From: F23-D06 sp045132055
Lineage (GTDB): Bacteria; Bacteroidota; Bacteroidia; Bacteroidales; WCHB1-69
NCBI GenBank assembly: GCA_045132055.1
Contig: JBGURP010000014.1
Span: 62,001 to 126,000 of the forward strand
Reading direction: 5' to 3'
DNA: 64,000 nucleotides
The position numbers were made by a program, and so were the translations under genes. Below the pieces are notes generated by a model. That model had not been told where the DNA came from and did no database searches. It saw nothing but the letters and a program-made list of their open reading frames with translations. Shown one piece after another: positions 47,686 to 54,686 of this stretch. Positions within the stretch are counted from its first letter, which is position 1, and every line of letters begins with the position of its first letter.

Positions 47686-47880
47686 GGTACATGGGGTGAA
47701 GGGGGTAAATGTGGTGAAAGAGGTGAATGGGGTGAAAGTGGTAAAAGAGGTAAAGGAGGAGGTGAATATTTCCCCTTCTATTTTAGAAGGGGTGGCCGTA
47801 GGCCGGGGTAGTAATATGAAAGGGTAAATGAGGTAAATGAGGTAAAAGGGGTGAAAGTGGTGAAAGTGGAGATCTAATAA
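47686..47880. repeat. GGTGAA/GGTAAA low-complexity run
   Basis: Degenerate ggtgaaNgg / ggtaaaNgg units either side of a REPIN A arm. Similar runs at 27119-27152, 43327-43361 and, on the other strand, 62385-62447. It makes a false open frame on the minus strand with F-T-P/F-T-S repeats. Confidence 0.7.
47772..47820 (+). repeat. Solo A-arm of the REPIN-like repeat
   Basis: ccccttct-atttt-agaagggg, ggcc-gta-ggcc, ggggtagtaatat. Inserted within the GGTGAA run between the porP-like and PD40 genes. Confidence 0.85.
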
Positions 47881-47915
47881 TGTCATAACTATTATCTATT
47901 AACTGTTAACTCTTA

Positions 47916-49511
47916 ATGAAAAAAATCCTCTTCTTGTTGTTCATCAGTCTGCTCCTGCCTTTGGCGGGGCTGGCGCAGCATGTGCGTTTGACGGAGAGCC
48001 AGAAGGAGCAACAGCGCGAGTTCATTCGCAAGGATACGTTGCCGGTCAAGGTGGAGGCGTTGCCCACCACCATCAACACGCATTTTTCGGAATTTGCCGG
48101 AAGATTGTACCCTGACTCCACTTTCTTCTTTACTTCCATGCGCTTCGACATGAAAGAGGATAACGACCATTTCTTTGAAACCAGCTGGTACTGCAATATT
48201 TACGAGACAAGTTTGAAACCTGACGGCACTTACGCCCGCCCCACAACCCTGCCCGCCAGCATCAATTCCGGCAAATACTTCAACAGCAATTTCTGCTTCA
48301 ACGGGGAACGCGACTGGCTCGTCTTTTCGCGCTGCAACCGCGTGGGCGATGGCAACTTGCAATGTCATCTTTGGGAAGCGCACCTTGGCAAAAAAGGGTG
48401 GGAGAAGCCAGCTAAACTGCCTTCCACCATCAATGTGGAAGGCTTTTCCTCCATGCAACCTTTCTTGTTAACGGCCGATGGGTACAGCATTTTGTATTTT
48501 GTCTCCAACCGCCCCAATGGCTATGGAGGGTTGGACATCTGGTATTCCGTCTATCGGGATGGCAAATACAACCCGCCGGTCAATTTGGGTGGCCGCATCA
48601 ACACCGAGGGCAACGAAATTACCCCTTTTTACGACACCAAGACGGGTACGCTGTATTTCAGTTCCGATGAGCACTTGGGCATCGGCGACTACGACATTTT
48701 CTATAGCACCGGAGCCTTAGGCCAATGGGGCGAGGTGTCTAACATGGGCGTTCCCTACAATTCGGAGTACAACGATTTCTATTTCTCTCTGAACGAAGAC
48801 GGCAAGAGTGGCTATTTTTCCTCCAACCGTCCACACGACAATTTGTCGCTGGAGGACACCTGCTGCAATGACATATTCCATTTTGAACCGATAGAAAAGC
48901 ATGAAAGTGAGGAGATTCCGATAGACACACCGAGCACTCAGGAGAAGATTGCTTCGGTGCTGCCCATCACACTTTACTTCCAAAACGATGAGCCGGATCC
49001 AAGGTCGCTGTCGGACACCACGCTGTTGGATTACGGGCAACTATACCGCAAGTATCTGGCCGCGCACGATTTGTACGTCAGCGAATCAGGGCAGGGGCTC
49101 TCGGGCGATTCGCTGGTCGCCGTGCAACAGGGTATGTATGCCTTTCTGCGCGATTCGGTGGCTACGGGGCACGATCGTCTCATTCTGCTCAAACGTTACC
49201 TCCGGGAGGCCTTGCAGAACGGCGAAACCGTGGAGCTGACCATCAGCGGGTTTGCGTCGCCGTTGTACAACAGCGACTACAACAAGCACTTGTCGTCGCG
49301 GCGCATTGTGAGCCTGCTCAATTACTTGTACAGGGCCGACAACTTTGCATTGGCATCCTACATTGACGGCGACCGCCCCGGGCTGACCATCCACACAGAC
49401 CCGCAGGGAGCCGTCCGACACGTCTTTGCCTCCGAAGAGGCCAGGGAGACGGTTTACGGACTGCAGGCTGCCAAGGACCGCAAGATTGTCATCACCGCCG
49501 GAAAAAACTGA
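47916..49511 (+). CDS. PD40 beta-propeller / OmpA-like envelope protein (T9SS-associated)
   Basis: 531 aa with a signal peptide (ends 'LAGLAQ'). The middle (~50-330) has PD40/WD40-like blades ('FSRCNRVGDGNLQCHLWEA', 'LYFVSNRPNGYGGLDIWYSV', 'GTLYFSSDEHLGIGDYDIFY', 'SGYFSSNRPHDN'). The C-terminal ~180 residues have an OmpA-like outline ('TLYFQNDEPDP', 'VELTISGFASPLYNSDYNKH', 'LSSRRIVSLLNYL') but with a long helical insert and poor conservation. The combination resembles PorE-like peptidoglycan-binding T9SS partners, without the N-terminal TPR. It follows the porP-like gene. Confidence 0.82.
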   Translation: MKKILFLLFISLLLPLAGLAQHVRLTESQKEQQREFIRKDTLPVKVEALPTTINTHFSEFAGRLYPDSTFFFTSMRFDMKEDNDHFFETSWYCNIYETSLKPDGTYARPTTLPASINSGKYFNSNFCFNGERDWLVFSRCNRVGDGNLQCHLWEAHLGKKGWEKPAKLPSTINVEGFSSMQPFLLTADGYSILYFVSNRPNGYGGLDIWYSVYRDGKYNPPVNLGGRINTEGNEITPFYDTKTGTLYFSSDEHLGIGDYDIFYSTGALGQWGEVSNMGVPYNSEYNDFYFSLNEDGKSGYFSSNRPHDNLSLEDTCCNDIFHFEPIEKHESEEIPIDTPSTQEKIASVLPITLYFQNDEPDPRSLSDTTLLDYGQLYRKYLAAHDLYVSESGQGLSGDSLVAVQQGMYAFLRDSVATGHDRLILLKRYLREALQNGETVELTISGFASPLYNSDYNKHLSSRRIVSLLNYLYRADNFALASYIDGDRPGLTIHTDPQGAVRHVFASEEARETVYGLQAAKDRKIVITAGKN

Positions 49512-49531
49512 TGGCCGAATTGCTTTTTTTC

Positions 49532-49539
49532 TATTTTTG
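49532..49539 (+). promoter_or_regulatory. -7 box for acyl-ACP thioesterase
   Basis: TATTTTTG, 18 bp before the ATG at 49558; the longer open frame upstream (from 49426) precedes this promoter and overlaps the PD40 gene. Confidence 0.65.
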
Positions 49540-49557
49540 CGGCCCAAAAATGGAATT

Positions 49558-50304
49558 ATGACAAATCACGAAGGTACTCATATTGAAAAGCATTCTATTG
49601 CTTCCTACATGGTGGACGGCAAGCGGATGCTGACCCCTACGCTCATGTTCAACTTACTGCAGGAAGTGGCAGTCAACCATGCCAACGAATTAGGCGTGGG
49701 TTGGGATTATTTGCACCAGTTCAACCAGTTCTGGGCTTTGTCGCGGATGGATGTGGAGATTCTGCGTATGCCGGAATGGCTGGAAGAAGTGAACATCATT
49801 ACTTGGCCGAAAAAGAATAACTACCTGGTGCAACCTCGTGATTATCAAATCAAAACATTGAATGATGAGGTTTTGGTTCGTTCCACTTCCAATTGGGTAA
49901 TCTTGGATGGAGAGGGCAAACCCCAACAGTTGAGTGCCTACGAAAACCATTTAGGGACTGTGGAAGGATTGCATGCACTGGAAATGCCTGCCTCGCGCCT
50001 GCGCACAGGCGTACCCTGCGAGAATGCCGTTTTCCAACCGGTGGTCTATTCCAATATCGACATGAACCGCCACGCCAATAACTCCGCATACGTCACGTGG
50101 GTGATGGACAGTTTTGACAACGAATTCCACGACCAGCACATACTGGCGTTTCTGTCCATCAACTACTTACAGCAAACCCGTGCCGATGACCGATATGCCG
50201 TGGTAAAACAGGAGACGGCCCCCAACGATTACCTCTGTTCCATCTATTCCGAAAAGGATCTGGTGGAAGTGTGCAGAGTGCGCACGTTGTGGAAAAACAG
50301 ATAG
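49558..50304 (+). CDS. Acyl-ACP thioesterase
   Basis: 248 aa from the ATG at 49558. Two hot-dog domains: the first carries 'LTPTLMFNLLQEVAVNHAN' and 'WALSRMDVEILRMP'; the second 'SNIDMNRHANNSAYVTWVMD', the FatA/FatB-like catalytic Asn/His segment. It releases fatty acids from acyl carrier protein. Possibly paired functionally with the acyl-CoA ligase at 31.3 kb, though unlinked. Converges on the S9 peptidase gene with a 15-bp gap. Confidence 0.93.
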   Translation: MTNHEGTHIEKHSIASYMVDGKRMLTPTLMFNLLQEVAVNHANELGVGWDYLHQFNQFWALSRMDVEILRMPEWLEEVNIITWPKKNNYLVQPRDYQIKTLNDEVLVRSTSNWVILDGEGKPQQLSAYENHLGTVEGLHALEMPASRLRTGVPCENAVFQPVVYSNIDMNRHANNSAYVTWVMDSFDNEFHDQHILAFLSINYLQQTRADDRYAVVKQETAPNDYLCSIYSEKDLVEVCRVRTLWKNR

Positions 50305-50319
50305 TTTTTCAGTGTTGTT

Positions 50320-52428
50320 TTATTTTTTCAAATAGGTATCGAACCAGTCGAGGAAGTTGCGGTGCCAGAGCAAGCTGTTCTGCGGCTTGAGCACCCAGTG
50401 GGTTTCGTCCGGGAAGTAGAGGTAGCGGGCATCCAGGCCGCGCATCTTGGCGGCGTTGTAAGCGGCCATACCCTCGGAAGCCACGATGCGGAAGTCGAAC
50501 TCGCTGTGGATGACGCAGATAGGCGTATTCCATTTATCGACAAACAGGTGCGGTGAGCAGGCGTAGCTCTTCTTAATCTGCGGATTGTTCCAATCCCAGT
50601 ACGGACCACCGATGTCCCAGTTGTCGAACCAAAGCTCCTCGGTCTCCAAATATTGCTGCTCGAAGTTAAACATACCGTTGTGGGCCAGTAGGGCCTTGAA
50701 GCGACGGCCTTCGTTGTAGCCCTTCACGTCGTGGTTGTGCCCGGCGAGCCAGTAGATGCTATAGCCTCCGAAGCTGGCGCCGCAGGCACCGAGGCGCTCT
50801 TTGTCGATTTGTTTCACATTGTCGGAGAAATAGTCGGCAGCGCGCATGTAGTCCTGCATGCACAGGCCACCGTAGTCGCCGCTGATTTCCTCGCACCACT
50901 CCGTGCCGAAGCCGATGGTGCCGCGGCGGTTGGGTGCGATGATGAAGTAGCCGCCACCGCTCATGACCATGAAGTTCCAGCGCGTGCTCCAGAACTGGCT
51001 CACCATCGACTGCGGACCGCCTTCGCAATAGAGCAGTGCCGGATACACTTTCGTGCTGTCGTAGTCGTACGGATAAATGAGCCACGTGAGCATCTCCTTG
51101 CCATCCACCGTCTTGATCCAATGCTCTTCCACTTTGCCCATGCGCACCTGCGAAAGCACATCGTCATTGATGGCGGAAATCTTCTTGCCGTCAGCTTTGT
51201 TGTCGGTGAGGTTATAGACAAAGATCTCAGCTGGATATTGGATGGACACTTGGTCGGCGTAAAGTTTGCCGTTCACCAGCTCAAAGCCATGGATGTCGTG
51301 GTAGCCGTGCGAAATCTGGCGGAACTCTTTGGTGGCACGGTTGTAAGCGAAGATTTCGTCCATACCGCGGTAGTTCACCACGCCCAAAATCTCCTTGTCA
51401 TCGTCGGTCCAGCTGATGTTGGTGAAGTTGTAGTCGAAGTTTTCCGACATGTCGGTGCGTTCGCCAGTAGCGAGGTTAAGCACCATGAGGCGCAGTTTGT
51501 CGCTTTCGTAACCGTCGCGCTCCATGCTTTCCCATGCGAGATATTTGCCGTCGTGGCTGAACACAGGGTTCTGGTCGTAGCCCATGATGCCCTCGCTGAC
51601 ATTCTTGGTGGTTTTCTTGGCAATGTCATACAGGAAGATATCGCTGTTGGTGGAGTGGGCGTAGTCGCTGCCGGTTTTCTTGCGGCAGGTGTAAGCGATG
51701 GTTTTGCTGTCAGGGCTGTAGTTGTACTGCTCTACGCCGCCCCACGGACGCATCGGGCACTCGAAGGTACTGTCGATGAGGCAGATGGCGTTATCTACAT
51801 CCACTTTCTTGCCGTCAAATTCGGCGAGGAAGATTTGCGGGTATTCATCTACCCAGTTATCCCAATGGCGGTACATCAAATCCTCGTTGATACGGCCGGT
51901 GGTCTTGTCGAGGCCAGCGTAGAGTTTGTCCAAATGGCCGGGGCGTTTCACGGGTTTGGTGGCGATATAGACAATGGACTTGCCGTCGGGGGCGAGCTTG
52001 AAGCCTTCGGTACCGTTTTCGAATGTGGCGATGGTCTTCTCGCGTCCATCTTTCATGGTCATGGCGATGATATCATTGTCGCGGCAGAAGAGCAGCGTTT
52101 CGTCATCCTGCCATACGAGGTTGAACTCGCTGGTGTTGGTGGTAGTGAGGCGGTCGGCCTTGCCACCTTCTGTGGGGATGAGGTAAATCTCGGCGTTGCC
52201 CTTGTTCTGTTCCATGTCATAGTAGGTCACGGTATAGGCAATCTGTTTGCCGTCGGGTGAGACAGCTTTCTCGCCCATCTTGCCCAACGCCCACATCACT
52301 TCCGGCGTAAAGCGTCCGTCCTGGACTTGGATTTCGGGTTTCCCGATGACCTTGGCATCGGTCTGGTCTTGTTTTTTACAGCCACAAATCAGTGTCAGTA
52401 AAGCAATTGCGATAAATATTTTTTTCAT
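50320..52428 (-). CDS. S9-family (prolyl oligopeptidase-type) peptidase, DPP5-like
   Basis: 702 aa. Signal peptide with a lipobox-like 'LICGC', so probably a lipoprotein. An N-terminal beta-propeller (~40-430) with TolB-like blades ('SPDGKQIAYTV', 'FSHDGKYLAWESMERDG') is followed by an alpha/beta-hydrolase domain: nucleophile in 'GACGASFGGYSIYW', Asp in 'HSEFDFRIVASEG', His in 'DETHWVLKPQNS'. By architecture and size it resembles bacterial DPP5/acylaminoacyl-peptidases; specificity is inferred. Promoter at 52466-52473. Confidence 0.9.
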   Translation of the reverse strand: MKKIFIAIALLTLICGCKKQDQTDAKVIGKPEIQVQDGRFTPEVMWALGKMGEKAVSPDGKQIAYTVTYYDMEQNKGNAEIYLIPTEGGKADRLTTTNTSEFNLVWQDDETLLFCRDNDIIAMTMKDGREKTIATFENGTEGFKLAPDGKSIVYIATKPVKRPGHLDKLYAGLDKTTGRINEDLMYRHWDNWVDEYPQIFLAEFDGKKVDVDNAICLIDSTFECPMRPWGGVEQYNYSPDSKTIAYTCRKKTGSDYAHSTNSDIFLYDIAKKTTKNVSEGIMGYDQNPVFSHDGKYLAWESMERDGYESDKLRLMVLNLATGERTDMSENFDYNFTNISWTDDDKEILGVVNYRGMDEIFAYNRATKEFRQISHGYHDIHGFELVNGKLYADQVSIQYPAEIFVYNLTDNKADGKKISAINDDVLSQVRMGKVEEHWIKTVDGKEMLTWLIYPYDYDSTKVYPALLYCEGGPQSMVSQFWSTRWNFMVMSGGGYFIIAPNRRGTIGFGTEWCEEISGDYGGLCMQDYMRAADYFSDNVKQIDKERLGACGASFGGYSIYWLAGHNHDVKGYNEGRRFKALLAHNGMFNFEQQYLETEELWFDNWDIGGPYWDWNNPQIKKSYACSPHLFVDKWNTPICVIHSEFDFRIVASEGMAAYNAAKMRGLDARYLYFPDETHWVLKPQNSLLWHRNFLDWFDTYLKK

Positions 52429-52465
52429 AAATGTGTATAATTGATAATTTCAGATTTTGAAGATG

Positions 52466-52473
52466 CAAAACTA
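52466..52473 (-). promoter_or_regulatory. -7 box for the S9 peptidase
   Basis: Minus-strand TAGTTTTG, 38 bp upstream of the ATG. Confidence 0.6.
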
Positions 52474-52534
52474 ACAAATATTCCGTTATGGATTCAACGG
52501 ACAAAGTACAAATACTGTAATTTGCTATTTTTTG

Positions 52535-52542
52535 TACTTTTG
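52535..52542 (+). promoter_or_regulatory. -7 box for the lptG-like gene
   Basis: TACTTTTG, 47 bp before the ATG at 52589; divergent from the S9 peptidase promoter. Confidence 0.65.
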
Positions 52543-52588
52543 CAACCGCTTCGCCATACCTGCGTGAACGCCATCATCATTAACCTCC

Positions 52589-53719
52589 ATGTCTTTTAAA
52601 AACAGTTGGAAACGGTTCTGGGAGCGTGTCTGTGACCTCACGGGCTGGAAAATCATCGACTCCTACATCCTGCGGAAATTCCTCGGGTCGGTAGTCTATT
52701 CCATCCTGTTGCTGATGACTATCATCATCGTGTTCGACCTCTCTGAAAACATCCAGCGTTTTATGAGCAAGTCCATCCCCGTGGGGGAGATTATCACAGG
52801 TTACTATCTCAATTTCATCCCCTATTTTATCAACCTTTTTATTCCGCTGTTTACCTTCATCAGCGTCATCTGGTTTACTTCCAAGCTCTCATCCAACAAT
52901 GAGATTATCTCCATTTTGGATAATGGCGTCAGCTTTATGCGGTTTCTCGTGCCTTACTTTGTCGGCGCAATCGTGATTATGCTGGTGTCGCTGTTTATGG
53001 CCAACTTTGTAGTGCCGCATACCAACGAGAATCTGAATGAGTTCAAGTATAAGTATTTCGGGAAACAGGCTATTTCCACTTCAGATTTGCATATCAAGAA
53101 CTCGGCCAACAGCTATTTGTATGTGCAGCGCTGGGACCGCGAAAACGAAATTGGCTATGACTTCACATACGAGGAGTTTGAAAACTCCAGTATCCGCGTG
53201 AAGATTAAAGCAAGGTCAGCCTCATACGATCCGCAAAAGGGCAAATGGATTCTAAGTCATTATGTGAGGAGGGATATTGTCAATGGTAAAGAGATTGTGA
53301 CGACAGGCACTGAGACGGACACCATATTCAATGTTCAGCCACGCAATTTCAGCCAGGATGTCTTTATTGCGGAAACTATGTCAGATAAGGAGTTGCGGGC
53401 GTTCATCAAGGAGGAGAAGTTGAGAGGATCCAATCTGGTGGCGCATTTTCAGATTGAACAGCACAAGCGTATTGCCAACTCCATTGGTATCTTCATCATG
53501 ACCTTCTTAGGGTTGAGTGTCTCTTCGCGCAAGAACCAGCGCGGTGTGGGTGTGCACATTTTCATGGGCATGGGACTGGCGTTCACGTTCATCTTCCTGC
53601 AGCAAGTCTCCACCGTGTTCTCCGTTTCAGGCGGTCTGCCGCCCGTGTTGGGCACGTGGATTCCCAATATCATCTTTTTGTTTGTTACCATACTGACGCT
53701 TAAGATGGCTCAAAAATAG
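52589..53719 (+). CDS. LptF/LptG-family permease
   Basis: 376 aa. Three N-terminal membrane helices ('GSVVYSILLLMTIIIVFDL', 'FINLFIPLFTFISVIWFTS'), then the 'NNEIISILDNGVSFMRFLVP' coupling-helix region, a fourth helix, a periplasmic beta-jellyroll (~135-280), and two more helices. YjgP/YjgQ family: moves LPS from the inner membrane to the Lpt bridge with the LptB ATPase. Which of LptF or LptG it is cannot be told. Next gene after 5 bp. Confidence 0.92.
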   Translation: MSFKNSWKRFWERVCDLTGWKIIDSYILRKFLGSVVYSILLLMTIIIVFDLSENIQRFMSKSIPVGEIITGYYLNFIPYFINLFIPLFTFISVIWFTSKLSSNNEIISILDNGVSFMRFLVPYFVGAIVIMLVSLFMANFVVPHTNENLNEFKYKYFGKQAISTSDLHIKNSANSYLYVQRWDRENEIGYDFTYEEFENSSIRVKIKARSASYDPQKGKWILSHYVRRDIVNGKEIVTTGTETDTIFNVQPRNFSQDVFIAETMSDKELRAFIKEEKLRGSNLVAHFQIEQHKRIANSIGIFIMTFLGLSVSSRKNQRGVGVHIFMGMGLAFTFIFLQQVSTVFSVSGGLPPVLGTWIPNIIFLFVTILTLKMAQK

Positions 53720-53724
53720 GGAAT

Positions 53725-54624
53725 ATGCAGAAGATGAGAAGTTATGTGTTGCCTTGCGCCATCCTTATGGGTTTGTTGCTCCACAAATGGTGCGCCTTGC
53801 TTTCATTTCTGGCTCCGTATCTTATTTTTCTCATCCTGCTGCTTAATTTTGTGGCAGTCGATATCCGCAAATTGAAGATTACAAAGCTCAATCTTTGGCT
53901 GTTGCTTTTTCAAGCGATAGTTAGCATCGGCATGTATTATCTGATTTTCGGCGTATTCCGTAACGAGTTGGTGGCGCAAGGCGTGCTTATCGGTGTACTC
54001 TGCCCCGTGGCCTCTTCTGTGGTGGTTATCTCCTGCCTGCTCGGTGCCAACCGCGAAACCGTTACCGAATATACCATCCTCTGCAATCTGCTGATATCCG
54101 TCATCGCACCCTTCTATTTCACCTTCATCGGCGTGCATCATGATCTTTCTTTTTGGACTTCTTTTCTATTGATTCTCAAAAAGATAGGTCCCACCATCGC
54201 CTTGCCGTTCTTTGTTGCTCTGTTTTTGCAGCTGTTTTGGAAGAAGGCTAACGATGCTTTGAGTGGCTTCAAAAATACCACCTTCTATATCTGGGCGTTT
54301 CTGCTTTTCCTGACTTTAGGGCAGACCATTGACTACATCTTTATTCACGGTCAGGGCAACGGCCTCAACATTTTGTGGTTAGGACTAGCCTCTGTCATCA
54401 CATGCGCCATCCATTTTGCACTGGGCCGAAGAGTGGGGAAGAGGTATGGAGATGTCATTGCCGGTGGGCAGATGTTGGGGCAGAAAAACACCGCCATGGG
54501 CATCTGGATGGCCAACACCTACCTGAATCCGCTGGCTTCTGTGTTTCTGGCTTTCTATTCTGTCTGGCAGAATCTGTTCAACAGTTGGCAAATTTGGCAA
54601 CACGACAAGCGCGCCAATGCATGA
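53725..54624 (+). CDS. BASS-family (bile acid:sodium symporter-like) transporter
   Basis: 299 aa, about nine or ten hydrophobic helices. 'GVLIGVLCPVASSVVVISCL' matches the first crossover region and 'GQKNTAMGIWMANTYLNPLA' the second, both typical of the Bacteroidota branch of the BASS/AEC superfamily. Substrate unknown. Starts 5 bp after the lptG-like stop, so translationally coupled or co-transcribed. Only a weak palindrome (54646-54655) follows. Confidence 0.85.
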   Translation: MQKMRSYVLPCAILMGLLLHKWCALLSFLAPYLIFLILLLNFVAVDIRKLKITKLNLWLLLFQAIVSIGMYYLIFGVFRNELVAQGVLIGVLCPVASSVVVISCLLGANRETVTEYTILCNLLISVIAPFYFTFIGVHHDLSFWTSFLLILKKIGPTIALPFFVALFLQLFWKKANDALSGFKNTTFYIWAFLLFLTLGQTIDYIFIHGQGNGLNILWLGLASVITCAIHFALGRRVGKRYGDVIAGGQMLGQKNTAMGIWMANTYLNPLASVFLAFYSVWQNLFNSWQIWQHDKRANA

Positions 54625-54686
54625 TCAGGGAAAGCCCCGTCCGCGTTAGCGCGCTAGTTATGTTGAAAAATCAGAGTTAATACAGA

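Noticed and set aside
47641..47886. Minus-strand frame with F-T-P/F-T-S repeats
   Set aside because: Translation of the GGTGAA low-complexity run and a REPIN arm; not a gene.
49426..49557. Longer acyl-ACP thioesterase reaching into the PD40 gene
   Set aside because: A good -7 box (49532-49539) and the family's normal N-terminus place the start at 49558.
50731..52260. 509-codon open frame antisense to the S9 peptidase
   Set aside because: Shadow frame; the sense gene has an intact propeller and catalytic triad.
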